DNA from: Pleurostoma richardsiae
Lineage: Eukaryota > Ascomycota > Sordariomycetes > Calosphaeriales > Pleurostomataceae
Assembly (NCBI GenBank): GCA_030052745.1
Contig: JANBVO010000031.1
Coordinates: forward strand, 124,001 to 188,000
DNA: 64,000 nucleotides
Reading direction: 5' to 3'
Shown piece after piece: positions 47,727 through 59,780 of this stretch. Below the pieces are notes generated by a model that saw only the letters and a program-made list of their open reading frames with translations, did no database searches and had not been told where the DNA came from. The translations under genes and the position numbers were made by a program. The first letter of the stretch is position 1. Every line of letters starts with the position of its first letter.

Positions 47727-49047
47727 GATGATCTCGCGTGCTTTCAGGCACGTATATCTAGTACTGCCAATACCCGGTTCCTTGGAAGATTTACCAGTCT
47801 CTAGCAGCAATGGGAAGACAAGAACCCACGCCAAATGTCGGAGCGTCTGGTAGTCTTATATCCCGCGGTTGACCCCTCACTTCCAAAGGAGGCCAGCAGC
47901 CATATACAGCCATAGAATCGACGAACACGGGTACTACATTGACCTGTCGTACGAGGCGAGGACGTGGAGTCCTGTCTTCTGAGTAATCGGGCGCCAAGTT
48001 GTCACAGTGATTCGTCCTCGGAAAGCACGACCGCTTGCGGGATTCCTTGTAAGGCGCCAGGCCATCAGAATGTTCGAACTGGTGTGACGTCGTCGTGTCG
48101 GATGTCGGGGAGAATTTGGCAATTGGAGCATAACCCAGACTCCGATAAGTGGAGTTTGCTGAGTGAGAGCCATTTGTCGGCTTCTCCAATTGAACGCTGC
48201 CAGCGCTGGATAGGTGTGGGTGGTGAAGCGTGACCAGTGCGCTCAGGCCTTCGTGTTCCGTGCTTTAAAGGATGGACAATTAGACTCGAGCCGCACCCTT
48301 GTTGGATGATCCGAAGAACTTAACCTATCGAATGCGAGAGAGTATCTCCGGTCTGCTGTGCTTAATGGTATCTTGGCTTTTAGGATCCATGCGGTGTGAA
48401 ACCACGGAAACGGCGGCTGGAACGTGCATTCGTGTGCCATGCATCATCGTAAAAGGATCCAATGGGAATTCGTCCGCTTCTTACGGCAGGGATTATTGGT
48501 GGTTCGGCCAACAGCAACTGCTCCGTATAAGAAAGACTTCGTGGTGAATAAACCAACCCCGAGAGCGCGGTGACATCTCGAGAAGCTGCCAGGATGATCG
48601 CGAAACATCCGGTTGATATTTGAGATTGGGGTAGGGTTAATAAACCGAGTTGAGCTGAATAGTGATCAGGTCCGTTCAGCCCGCTGCAAGACACTGCGAA
48701 CATTGAGATTATGGAGGGAAGAGTCTCATTCAGAAGCAAGAGAGAAAGTCATGTCACGTATACCTAGCGTGCTTCCGTACTCCCCAATGGAGTCTCGTTG
48801 GAAAACATCCCACTCCTTTCAGATTTTAAACCTGTCTTTGCGGTATAGCGCCTCTTGGGTATCTCATCCTTCGAAGACGTAAAGGTTTCGCTAAAGTCCC
48901 AGCTCGAACTAAAGAGTGACGCAGAGAGACGAATTTAAGAGAAAGATGGCCACAGGAAGAACAACTGTTGGGCGTGCAAAACAAGAGCCGGATGGTAGAA
49001 TCGGAGAATAGAGCGCAATAGAGCGTCGACAATTATATTCATACCCA
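47727..49047. other. Upstream region of decarboxylase, 3' region of bZIP gene
   Basis: About 1.3 kb with short frames only. It separates two minus-strand genes and contains the decarboxylase promoter. Confidence 0.5.
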
Positions 49048-49523
49048 TCAGTATCCCACGCCGTTGAACGGTGACTGTGCCTGTCCGCTCTTGAGTTGTT
49101 CGCATTCAACCACGAGCACATCACACGCGGAGCTCAGGTATTCGTTGTCTTGCTGTACGAGGGCTAGCTGCGTTTCCAATTGCTTGATTCGCACTTCTTT
49201 ACGCTCACGGTAAGCTCGCTGCGACTTCCTGTTTTGGGCTCGTAGGCGCTTGTCTGGAGTTAGAAATGGGGTATGTCTCCAACCCTCCCTGCTTCTGTTG
49301 CTCAGTGTTCAGAAAAGCATACCTCTAGATAATCTCCACAGATAGCTCTACGTCGATTTGGTGACTTTTGGTTAGAATGGGCTTCGTCTGTTAGACTTAA
49401 TGATATAGGCTCTTGTGCGCTGCCTGTAGACACGAGCTGAGGAGATATGCTGAGCCCATTGAGCTCATTTTGTAGGGAGAGATTGCTCCGAACTTGGGGA
49501 GCCACTTCGCCAGACGAGTCCAT
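49048..49523 (-). CDS. Small Yap-like bZIP transcription factor
   Basis: The second exon encodes a basic region and zipper: KRLRAQNRKSQRAYRERKE (the N-x2-S-Q-x-A-Y-R form typical of fungal Yap-like factors), then a leucine-heptad segment with VRIKQLETQLALVQQDNEYL and a C-terminal VVECEQLKSGQ ending at 49048. The first exon starts at 49523 (MDSSGEVAPQV) and encodes a Ser/Thr/Gln-rich segment ending near KSPNRRR. The intron between them is certain in principle, since the frames differ, but its donor is ambiguous: GTATGC at about 49320 leaves the wrong phase for the CTCCAG acceptor near 49255, and a weak GTGGAG donor a little upstream fits better. The predicted protein is short, about 130 residues. 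It lacks a recognisable PAP1-type Cys-rich C-terminus. Confidence 0.75.
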
Positions 49524-51518
49524 CACTGAGAATAAGATGGCATATGTCAGCTGTGGAGTAGCAGTGGCTAGAGTGAAGGCGAGCTGAACTGGGGTATAAA
49601 CGCCGTCCTAAGTTTGAACTTAAACTTGGAGCCAGAACGACAAGATTTTTGAAAGGACATGTATATCTACCGCGAGGCAAAGAGAAGTAGCATAACGACA
49701 TATTATGATTGTGCACACTTCACACTTTCTCGGACTACGGAATCGAAATCGAAACCCTGCTAGAGGGCGGAACGGCCGTGCAGTGCCTTGGCGGCATGAA
49801 GCCAGCGGCAAGTTTCACGGAACGGTATGCCAGTCATGCATGGAGGCCTGGCAATTATTGTGACTGGTTCGCCAAGACCTCGAGGCTTATGTGTCAATTA
49901 TCAGAGGTGCATACCTCAGCATAATAGATAGTTCGGTTGGATGATTCGCTGTCAACCTCACAAGGTACGTATACGGCGACCTGGCTCCCCTGCCCCTCTA
50001 CTCCGGCCCCCAAGTACCGCTCTAGTCTGTCCGAACTCTGCACTGCGAAAGGATACCACGATAATAACCGAGAGGATTGCTGTCATTACGTGTGCAAAGA
50101 TAATATGCGCTCCCAGCAAGTCCATTAGTCGAACGAGTAGAGAACGGAACGCACGGATCTCAGCTAAAGTGTCTGCCAGGATGTACTGCATGTCTCGTGT
50201 GATTCACCAACATTTATACAGTCTCGGAACAGTTCAGAACTTGAAGCGATCAGCCACTAGCCATCCATCATCGCATATTAAACCATTGCAGTTAAGCTGG
50301 CACATACTAATACTGCGCTGTTCAAACCCTGAAGCCCGCGGCCTGGGTGAAGCCAAGATACCCTTGGCATGTTGTTCTGTTTAGAAGCACTAAGGGGCCT
50401 CGGAATCTAAGTGTTAAGTAGACTGGTTTTAGGTTCCTGTAATCCTATTGGTCAATGTGTCAGATGCACTGCCTACGCTCACTGACAAGCGTTCAGTTGT
50501 TCATTTTGACTATCCCAGTGATCCCAAGGTTCATCTATGTTAGTAATTTTCGACCCTTCTAAAAATGAGAAATGAAAACAGGGATATCTTTTTGTCTCTC
50601 TGTCTGATGGGGAGATCATATCTTTGATACAGGGCTTCGGAAGACAACTGCTCTGCCACTTCTATATCAGCAACGGTTCGATGAACGAAGAGTTTGGACA
50701 ATATCATCGTTACCCGGCAATCAGTCTGGCTTAACGGAGGCGAATGATGTTGCTGCACCTCACACAACTAGTGTGTTATTGCCGATCTGGTGATCTGTGA
50801 AGGCCTTTTGAGTTGAAGCCATCATTAGGTCCCGCCACTCTGAGCCGAAGCAATTACTCCCGAACCCTCGTCGCACCCTCATGAGCTAGCATTAAAGTTT
50901 ATATGTACTGATCTAGGAGGTCCACCTTATCCACCTGGCAGGGACAAGGAACATCGACGCAGCCATAGGGAAAACATCTCTTGATGTGTCAATGGCGCTT
51001 CGGCCTGGCCATCCTCAACGGGCTTGAAGAAATAAGTCGAGGGTTAGGGCCAGAATGCGATAACAAATGCCAAGCCGCTGACCTCCGAAGCCGTGTCTCC
51101 TTATCTCTTGCGCGGTCAACGTATCAACCCACACTAATCCCTATCTCGGGAATCGTAATCATCCTCTGATAACGACCCATACAGGCAAATGCAGTCGGCC
51201 GAAGGAGTCCCAATAGATTGCAGCTGTTTGCTGGGGCAAATCCCACATTGACCGGGTGGTGATTGGCATATCGGCATGTCTCCACCCGGCTTCGGTCCAG
51301 GGGCCCGGTGACAGGGAGTAGATAATGCACCCCCGACGACATCTTCAGACTTTTCTTCAAAGCAGTCGCGCTCGTTTCCTCTCGCGCAGCTTCAAGCCCG
51401 CACCGGAAGCCACCCAGGCGTCTTGACTGCCTTCCCAGATTTCCTTTCCGTCCCCTTTGTCGGAGCCCCGAGTCAGGTCAACTTCTGGAGGCCGAACCCC
51501 GGAAGCCTGCATTCCGAG
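49524..51518. other. Long divergent intergenic region between bZIP and second NCS1 gene
   Basis: About 2 kb, with short frames on both strands and no supported gene. It contains the promoter regions of the bZIP gene and the NCS1 permease. Confidence 0.5.
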
Positions 51519-53416
51519 ATGTTTACCTCATCGGAGATCCGCCAGCGCGGTCACGCTGCCAAGGAGAAGGTGCATGCCAGACTGACAGAGCCGAGAAGCT
51601 GGCTGCTGCCGAAGCAAGAGAGCTCTATCGCCCCCCCAGACGTGTGGACCAACGCAGGTACGCACAAGAGACGAATTGTAGGGTTCCGACCGGCCACTGA
51701 CAGGCAGACTAGATCAGGATCCGGTTCCGGTTGAGAAACAGACATGGAAGGCTTCGGCATTCATTACCTACTGGTACAGCGACCTTGTCACAATCTCAAC
51801 ATGGACTGCCGCGAGCTCGATTGTGGCCACCGGCCTGACGGCCACCGATGCAATCCTCATTACGCTTGTCGCTGCTATCTGCAATGCCATTCCGACTGTC
51901 CTGAACGGTGCCATTGGCTCAGAATTGCACATCCCCTTCCCCATCGCCGCGCGAGCAAGCTTCGGCTACTGGTTCAGTTACTTTGCCGTTATCTCTCGAG
52001 GTATCCTGGCGTTGTTCTGGTTTGGGGTCCAGTCTGCAAACGGTGGCGCTTGCGTCAAGCAGGTACGTTAGTTTTCGAGGGTAACGGTTAGCAGGTTTCT
52101 TCCTGTATTCAAAGGCTAACACCCTTTCCAGATGCTCATTGCCATTTGGCCCAGCTTCAAGACTCTTACGAATCACTTGCCGTCCTCCGCCGGGACGACG
52201 ACTCAGGGGATGATCTCCTACTTCCTCTACTGGCTCATACAGCTGCCGCTGCTTCTGATCCCCACACACAAACTCCAGTACATGTTCTTGGTCAAGACCA
52301 TTCTTGTCTCGCCAATGGCACTCGCGATGGTCATCTGGATAACAGTTCGCGCTGGCGGCTCGGGTACCTTCTTCTACCAGCCGGCGACCGTTCACGGCTC
52401 TACGCGAGCATGGCTGTGGCTCTCCAACCTGGTATGTCTTTTCTCATTGCCGAGATTTCCGGCTCACTAACACGTCCTAGACGAGTGTGACGGGTGGCTA
52501 CAGCACTCTCGTCGTTAATATTCCAGATTTCTCGCGCTTCAGCAAGACCCGCGGCGCACAGGTGTGGCAACTGCCCTTCATCCCATTCTTCAAGGTCCTC
52601 GTCGGCGTCTTCGGCATTCTCTCCGCTAGCGCCTCCAAGCAAATCTATGGCACGACGTACTGGAACCCGATGGATATCGTCGCCCAATGGCAGGGTTCCT
52701 CCGGTGGGCGAGCCGCGGCCTTCTTCTGCGCAGCCATCTGGCTGCTTGCGCAGATCAGTGTCAACATCAGCGGCAACGCTATCTCCTTCGCCAACGACAT
52801 CACCTCGCTTCTGCCGCGCTACTTCAACATCCGCCGTGGCGTCATCTTTGCCTCGCTCATGGGCGGCTGGGCGCTGTGCCCGTGGATCATCGTCGCCAGC
52901 GCCCAGGCCTTCCTCAACTTCATGTCCGCCTACGCTATCTTCATGGCCCCCATCGGCGGTATCCTCTTCTGCGACTACTGGCTGGTCAAGCGGCGCAAGT
53001 ACGACGTCCCCGCGCTGTACAACCCGCGCGGCATCTACAGGTACTGGTACGGCATCAACTGGCGAGCGCTGGTTGCGACATTCGTCACAATCGTACCACT
53101 GCTGCCGGCGTTAGCTAAGAAGGTCACGCCCAATAACGTGCACATCGACCTGGGGTTGCAGCACCTGTTTACCTTCAACTGGCTTTACGGCTTCTTCCTC
53201 TCCGTCACCCTGTACTACTTCCTCAACTACTTCTTCCCAGACAAGACCACCCTCATCGATCAAGTGGTGCCCGGTTACCGGACGGTCGTCCAGGGCGTGG
53301 AGGAAGATCTGGAGAGCCAGGCTGCGAGCGAAAAAGAGAGAGAATCCAAGGCGGATGCGGAAAGTCAGCCTGGAAGGGTCCTCGCGAGAGAACTCGGAGC
53401 CGTGGCAGTTCCCTAG
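51519..53416 (+). CDS. NCS1-family (Fur-type) nucleobase permease
   Basis: Exons 51519-51657, 51713-52062, 52132-52431 and 52481-53416 join in frame to 574 residues with about 12 helices. The N-terminus reads SWLLPKQESSIAPPDVWTN, then DQDPVPVEKQTWKA, both strongly Fur-like (uracil/uric acid/allantoin family). Other marks are PIAARASFGYWF, PDFSRFSKTRGAQVWQLP and ILFCDYWLVKRRKYDVPALY, followed by a charged C-terminal tail rich in Glu, where relatives are ubiquitinated. It is a paralogue of the permease at 5825-7853 but clearly divergent (different N-terminus and tail). The neighbouring XanA-like and deaminase genes make a purine substrate plausible. Confidence 0.9.
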
Positions 53417-53632
53417 ACGGCGACTGCATCGCGTGCTGCAGCAGGGAGTACTGAGCCAAAAACTTAGCATTTATAGACAGAACCTATTGGTAATTCACGA
53501 TTCACAGTGTCTCTTTCTCCATTACCACAAGTCACACCAGGTAATCCCATGAAGCATCTGGACGATTTCCTCAGGGGTGTCCAAGGGCAAGTCTCTCAGC
53601 ACTTGTCGACAGTCTTCATTGAAACCTAATGC

Positions 53633-54691
53633 CTACAGCTCATACGGGTCAACCTGGACTGTAGAGTTGTGATCCAATGCATCCTTCACAGCCTGGCAGA
53701 CCAACAATGCCCCCAGCCCGGCGCGGCTCGTGCAGCTCGGCTCCTCTTCACCATGTATCACTCTCACAAAGTGCTCCAGCTGGAGCTCAAAGGGCACGCC
53801 TTCTTGCACTGGCACCGTCTCCCGGATGAGTTCTTGGTGCCAAGACTTCTGCGTCCCCTTATAAGACCACACCGTCATGTCCGGCACGCTAAGTGAAGCT
53901 TCGGTCCCAAACACCCTGTAGAAGTCTTGCCCCGTCTTCGGAATTAGCGGGTTCTCCCCTGTTCCAGACTCGAAGTTATGCGGCGACGGCGTGTGATCGG
54001 AGAGAATGAAGCTTCCCACCACGCCAGATTTGAAGCGAAGGGTCAGCACCGCGCCCTCTTCTGCCTCATATCCCCTTTGCGACACCGTTTTTTCCGCATG
54101 GACGCTCGTGATGGGCCCAAAGAGGAAATGCATTAGGTCCAGTTCGTGGATGAGGTTTATAAGCACAACTCCACCTGTCTTCCCCCTTCGCCACTCTCCG
54201 GGCGATGCGAAATAGTCGAGGGGCTTGAAGGTTGCCCAGATGCCGCTAATAGCCACGATCTTGCCTAGCTTCCCCGATGACACGATCTCCTTGGTGGTGA
54301 CCATATAGGGATTGAAACGCCGATGGTGGCCTACGAGCGCCTTGACCCCTGTGGTTCCGAGGTGCTCCAGCAACTCTTTCCCACTGGGGATATCAGTGCT
54401 GAAGGGCTTCTCGATCAGGACATGAACGCCGCCCGAAGAGAGCTCTTTGGCGATCGGTACATGGGTGTGGTTTGGGGTACATATTATGGCGGCATCGGGT
54501 TTGTCTTTCGATGCAAGGAGGTCGGCGATGGTGCGGTAGTAGGAAGTCTTGAGCTCTGAAGCAAGATCGACCCCTCCTTGGAGAGGATCAACGATGGCAA
54601 CGAGGTCGGTGGAGGGATTTGCGGCGACTGTTCGTGCGTGACGGGGACCGATGAGGCCGGCGCCGATTACGGCAAAACGCAGAGACCCCAT
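53633..54691 (-). CDS. Gfo/Idh/MocA-family NAD(P)-dependent oxidoreductase
   Basis: A single exon of 352 codons. Residues about 7-15 carry the dinucleotide-binding VIGAGLIG motif in a Rossmann fold (LRFAVIGAGLIGPRHARTV), with CTPNHTHVPIAKE after strand 4 and the conserved EKP lysine motif (VLIEKPFSTD). The C-terminal domain contains GGVVLINLIHELDLMHFLFG, whose HELD segment places the catalytic His, and ends near QVDPYEL. Relatives oxidise hydroxyl groups of inositols, sugars or other polyols with NAD(P). It is convergent with the NCS1 permease, 216 bases apart. Confidence 0.9.
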   Translation of the reverse strand: MGSLRFAVIGAGLIGPRHARTVAANPSTDLVAIVDPLQGGVDLASELKTSYYRTIADLLASKDKPDAAIICTPNHTHVPIAKELSSGGVHVLIEKPFSTDIPSGKELLEHLGTTGVKALVGHHRRFNPYMVTTKEIVSSGKLGKIVAISGIWATFKPLDYFASPGEWRRGKTGGVVLINLIHELDLMHFLFGPITSVHAEKTVSQRGYEAEEGAVLTLRFKSGVVGSFILSDHTPSPHNFESGTGENPLIPKTGQDFYRVFGTEASLSVPDMTVWSYKGTQKSWHQELIRETVPVQEGVPFELQLEHFVRVIHGEEEPSCTSRAGLGALLVCQAVKDALDHNSTVQVDPYEL

Positions 54692-55641
54692 GGCTGAAAC
54701 TCAATGGCATGAATCCCTGGAGCGAAGTACTGTCGACTGAAGACTGATGTCAGGGTCCGTCGATCTTGACCTTTGCCTGAGTGTCAAACCCGGTGAAGGA
54801 GAGGGCCTGGCGGCCCCATGCCAGAGGACGGATTGTCTAGGGATAAATATCGACGGCTCAGGTACTCGACGTCCGTGAATTCCCTGGAGACCCCGCATCG
54901 CCCCGGAAAGATGCCCCGCATGTTGAAGGACGGTCCAGAGTTTTCGCGGACTAAAGCCTCACTCCTGGATCAACGGCAGCCTACCGGCTGAGTGTTCTGC
55001 CAGGTCGCTATTTACGCAAGACCACCAGGGCTCTAAGTGGGCCAATCAAGCGGGGAATCCCTGGAGTGCGGATCAAGCCAGTGGATAGCGAATGACAAAG
55101 CTCGGCTGAGAACTAGATATTCAGCTTCCATCGACTAGACCGTGATGGATAAATGTAGTTCCCATCACCAAGGCTGCTCACTGGGGTGGATTGAGTTCTG
55201 CGGGTTGGAGGGCGTTCCCCATAAGTTAGTCAGAGGGGACCAATCTTTCATTCCTAAATACTTTTCTCTACAGACCCAGATTGAAACAAATGTCGGCGAT
55301 GTCCACTATGGAGGAGTTCAGGGTACTGACCCATCGACGTCGAAAACCGGGCGCGGCGGGAGACTGCAAAATGCTGGTAGAGAAGCACCGTGCTGACCCT
55401 CTACGTAACGTAAGCTTGACGTTGGCACATGGAAGATGAATATCATATCGCTGAACAAATGTAGAGAAGCTTGTTCTTCGGCACTCACTACATCGTAAGG
55501 AGTCGGGCTGAGAGCGAATAGGTACCGCGAGTGAGTACCCATGAAGGCGATCACTCGTCGCAAGGACGCGACAACTTATATTGAATGTAGCTGAACGTCT
55601 TCTAACCTTTCAAGCCACTTAGACCCTGATTCATCCGCTTA
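54692..55641. other. Intergenic region
   Basis: Upstream of the oxidoreductase and 3' of the DUF6594-like gene. Only short two-strand frames. Confidence 0.5.
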
Positions 55642-56649
55642 CTAACTATTATCTACCATGACGCCGACAAATACCATGAGAATAGCCGCGTACGCCAGCG
55701 TCGCGGCAAACACTTGACCCGGGGCATCGCTGTACCACGCCAGGATGGTGCCAAACCCGGCAACGCAGATCGTAGTCGCGCCGAGCTGGAAGATAAGGTC
55801 CTGTTTGAGCGCCAGCAACCACATTGGCCCAATCACGAAAGCACCGCCGACGACGCTCTCACCAACTCTCAGCCAGAAAGCCCTTTGTAGAAGGGACTTT
55901 AGTCTATCGGGCCGAGTACCTCCTATCGGCTCAGTGAGTTGTTCCGGTAGGCCCTGAGCTGGCGGTGCCGCTGGAACTCCATTGCCGGCGGGTGCGACTG
56001 CGACGGCCGCCGCAGCTAGCTCAATATCTTTTCTGAGTTTCGATACTTCCCATGGGCCTGTCGCCATAATACCATCCGGTTCTAGGTCACTTGGGCTCTT
56101 AGACCTGGAAGCCATTGCACCGTCCAGGAGTCTACGATCCTGAATCCGTTGAGCCGACATGACGAAGAAGTCATAAGGCTGTTGTGACACCTTAATCATG
56201 TACTCGTAATCTTGGACGCCCTGAGCTGCGGATTGTTAGCATTTGGCTCAAAGAGCTCAGGTCCCGGTATGTCTGAAAGTGTCCTCACTGTACTGTCTCA
56301 GGAGATTGCCGAGATCTCGCTCGTGAGCAACAATTTCAGTCTCGCCATCGAACTGTAAGGAGACGGATATGTCCATGAGTCGGATTTGGAGGTACCGGAG
56401 ATGCATCCTTTGCAACTCGGCAATGCTGGCACCGTAGCGGACTCCCAGGCTTGATGCCAATCTCGAGGTTGGGCGTCCGAATAGGCCGAAGATCCATTCG
56501 AGGGACGCCCATCTATTCGTTTCGAGGTGTACAAAGTTGCTTTCGTGTAGCTCAAAGGCTCTCTTCCAAGCCTCGACGTTGTGGTTGTCGGGAGCGCAAT
56601 TGCAATTGCATGTGATGTTGACAACAGGGGCCCCGCCGTTAGCATTCAT
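55642..56649 (-). CDS. DUF6594-like fungal membrane protein
   Basis: Exons 56649-56289 and 56225-55642 join in frame to 314 residues; the intron has a TGCTAAC branch point and CCGCAG acceptor. The N-terminus has a CNCNC cluster (NITCNCNCAPD). The central helical part (ELQRMHLRYLQIRLMD, then GNLLRQYS) and the C-terminus with two to three helices (FWLRVGESVVGGAFVIGPM, ATTICVAGFGTILAWYS, TLAYAAILMVFVGVM) follow the plan of the fungal DUF6594 family, which is often linked with HET-type or signalling genes. Function unknown. The central Ala/Pro-rich linker is low complexity. Confidence 0.65.
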
Positions 56650-57198
56650 TGTTGCTCTGGCTTCCTAGGTAGGTGTGCATTGCATGCTTCCACATGTAAA
56701 GCCCGTGCCTACCAAAAAGTCGAGAAGCTGTGTCGCTGTTTATCACCTTGCTTTTTCTATTCGGTGCGGCTGACTTGCATTGCGTGCGGCTGAATTGAGA
56801 TTAGCAAATTTCATGCATCGCTGCCCACTGACGGTGTCCCAATTTGACACCATGCGCTGCTACCCGACGAGGCGTCCAATACCACAAGTCATAAGGGGCG
56901 CAACAGGTTATGTCGGAAAGCATGCGCAATAGTTCTCAGCGTGAGGCCGACGCAGCCCCTCTGGGTCGAGTTCGGTACATAAAAAACTTCAACATTTACA
57001 GGGTGTAGCTCCGTCAAATTGCTCAAGATATCAACTTCGCGGGCTGTCCATCGGTGTAGATATAAAAGGCTTATCATTCGCCGAGAAATCACTCCCGTAC
57101 TCAAGAGGTTGAGGCAATCTAAAGAGGTAATAACGGCGGTACTCTAAAGACTCTTGAGGGCTAACATCGCCTTTACCACAGGGACCAAGCAATCAAAG
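56650..57198. other. Divergent intergenic region
   Basis: Lies between a minus- and a plus-strand gene. No supported frame. Confidence 0.5.
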
Positions 57199-57660
57199 AT
57201 GGCAGACAATCAAGTCAACAACCAAGGAAACAACCCCACCACAGTGACACTCGCCATGTCGCTGGACAGACGGAGGCGTATCGTCATTGAATATGGGCCT
57301 TCGTGCGAGAAGTGGGAGGCCAGGGCGCGTGACCATTTCGGAGGCATAGTGGACCGCCGGCTGGGAGGCATACGGAAACCGAAAGAAGAAAATGTTGAGG
57401 GAACCTATAGAATCACTATTCGCGGCTACAGCGTTAGGCTGGTGCCTTCGGCGAACGACGTATTTCAGGTTCTAGTCTCGTCGGAGGAAGATGCCAAAAG
57501 GTTGATGTACTTGATTGGACTTCCGGATGTCGAGATCATCCTCAGCGGCGAAGGAAAGGCGGAAATGAAGTTCAAACTGACCTATGCTTTGGACTCTTGG
57601 AAGGGATGCAATAAGGTGAAACAGAAATCTAAAATGTCAAAGAAGGAGCAGGGACCCTAG
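57199..57660 (+). CDS. Hypothetical 153-residue protein
   Basis: An intact frame from ATG 57199, no intron needed. The protein is rich in charged residues with an Asn/Gln-rich start (NQVNNQGNN) and a basic C-terminus (KQKSKMSKKEQ). A stretch of alternating beta-like segments (RIVIEYGPS, GTYRITIRGYSVRLV, DVEIILSGEG, AEMKFKLTY) suggests a small beta-sandwich. I recognise no family. Codon usage is ordinary. An earlier start at 57154 is not an ATG. Confidence 0.55.
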   Translation: MADNQVNNQGNNPTTVTLAMSLDRRRRIVIEYGPSCEKWEARARDHFGGIVDRRLGGIRKPKEENVEGTYRITIRGYSVRLVPSANDVFQVLVSSEEDAKRLMYLIGLPDVEIILSGEGKAEMKFKLTYALDSWKGCNKVKQKSKMSKKEQGP

Positions 57661-57970
57661 GGTGGCAAGGAGCAGGGATGTTCGCAAGCATTAATATACG
57701 TCTCACCTTGCGTGTCCTTGCCATGCCAATAATAAGTGCGGAAAGCGAACCCGCGGGTTTTGAGCGGTTCGGTTCCATCTTCGGCCCATTGCCTAGATCT
57801 TGATTCCATGAGTACACGATATTTACAATCTTTGGCACCCTCGCGGCACTAAGGATAGTAGAGCTGCTGTTATATGCTCTAGAGTTAAGTGATCTGGGAC
57901 TGGAATGACGATACAGAACTGGTGTACATCGCAGTCTCCAGAATACGCAGCCCTCTCGCAGGTCAACATC
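57661..57970. other. Convergent 3' spacer
   Basis: Between two convergent 3' ends; no gene seen. Confidence 0.45.
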
Positions 57971-59278
57971 TCAATTCGAGACTGGAATAGGTACAGGCGC
58001 AACAGGCCCCTTACTGGACCCGATGTTCGCTTGATGCATCGTCCGAGGGCCATACGACCATGGATAGTCCACAGCCGTATGGAACATCTGATAATTAGCC
58101 CAGATAATCATATCGCCCTCATCCATCGTAGGGATGAGGATGTACTCGGGTTTTAGCACCCTCTCCTGGATATCTTTCAAAAGAGACCTGATCTCTGCCA
58201 CGTCGTCAACCACTCTGGGCTCGTCGTCAGGCGATGATCTCAAGAACAGCTTTCTGGCGCATATCCCGTGGACCATAAAGGCCTTTTCTCCGGTGACGGG
58301 GTTGACCCACACCATAGGATACTTCTTCACGTCCTTGGGGTCCCAATCTCCTAGTTCCTCGATGGCCTTCTCTTTTCCCTCAGACACGACGCCGAGCCCG
58401 TTTGAGTTCCCTCGACAGTTCCCAATCCATGCATATGGGTGCGGTGCGTACTCAACCCATGAATGATCGGCCATCCGCTTTTCCTCGTCGGTCATCAGCT
58501 CGTACATCTGCACATTGCTGAAGAAGGCGGTCAGTCCTGGCTCTGTCTTCATAGTGTAGCCCGAGCCGTCATCCCAGTGGATGGTGAGGTCGGGGCATTC
58601 AGGGCCTTGTGGCCGCTTGATGCAGCGCAACGTCGTGAACCAGGCGGGCTCCCGCGCGTACAGCGGCGCGTCGATGTGCCACCGCTGGAACCGCGTGTGG
58701 CCCTTGGCGAACTCCTCATCCGGTAGCTCGACCGCATGCCAGTCGTGCGAGAGCGGGTGGGAGACGGTCAGGTCCTTGATGCCGTAGTGGTCTTCACCTT
58801 GGTATCCCTTTCCGATGAGGCGAACATTCTCTGCGCCGGGGATGCCCACAACTTCACGGTATTTCTGTACGTGGTTGAAATGTCAGTAGGGAACCTCTTT
58901 CAAGGTTTGAGAGTAGGTGCGTACGGCGAGGATGCCCCCGTTCTTGTTGAACGAGTTGATGTTTCCATGAGAATGGACTTGAGGGGCATCGGGGTCAAAT
59001 TTCGTAACAAGTTCCCACTGCTTGATGGGCGCTAGGTCCTTTTGGCCCTTGACAACAACGACTTTGTGCGTCCAGACTGCGTCGCTCAGGGCCTGAACGT
59101 CTTCATCTGCACAGGGATTAGACTCTCTCCAAGAGAAGTTACTGAGAATGTGCTTACCGCTGATTTCACTGAGATCTAAGCCGGTGATTATGGCGCCGAA
59201 GTTGTGCTTGTCCTTGGGAGTCTTATCCATAGGAGTGAGCGTGAAGCTCGACTCCGGCAACACCTTGCTTGGCGACAT
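57971..59278 (-). CDS. TauD/TfdA-family 2OG dioxygenase, xanthine-dioxygenase (XanA)-like
   Basis: Exons 59278-59158, 59106-58925 and 58864-57971 join in frame to 398 residues. The iron ligands are in RWHIDAPLYAREP (HxD) and the distal FHTAVDYP; the 2-oxoglutarate Arg is in PRTMHQANI. The run VEYAPHPYAW, GLGVVSEGKE, PMVWVNPVTG is close to what I remember of fungal xanthine dioxygenase XanA, which converts xanthine to uric acid with Fe(II) and 2OG in fungi. Other TauD relatives act on taurine, sulfonates or phenoxyacetates, so the call is provisional. It lies near a GuaD-like deaminase and a nucleobase permease. Confidence 0.75.
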
Positions 59279-59780
59279 GTCTAGTGAACTTGGGTTGCTC
59301 AATGCGCTGTGGGCCAAACTCGCTTGATCGATGCGGACTAAGGGATTAAACTCAGGTAGCTCCCAGGGTAAAAGCGTCTAATAGTCGGAGCCTCTTGACA
59401 GCAGCAGCGCTCGTCGTCTTAACCGAGCTTACCACGCTGTCAGCTCCGAGATGTCGTCGATCTCGGTGCACTACATTCATGGTGGGTCGCGCCGGCGAGC
59501 TCCGACTATCTCTTATCAACTCCAAGACATCCATCTACCCCGCCCAGTTGCATTGGATCACCATGAAGGACCTCGGCCGAGGTACCGAAGCCAGCCTTGG
59601 ACTGATTGCGCTCTGCATCATGGATGGTTCGGAGACCGCCTCTTGATAACGCAGACTCGCGGTGTGCGCCGCAGTGATACCGTCGACGTATTGAAGTACT
59701 GAGAGGCCCTCTGAGGCACGTAGGGTGGGAGTCTCATGCACCCCTTTGGCTGCATCAATCCACCCATCCACCCATCCATC
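59279..59780. other. Divergent promoter between XanA-like and deaminase genes
   Basis: The two genes are transcribed away from each other across about 500 bases. Only short overlapping frames occur. Confidence 0.45.
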
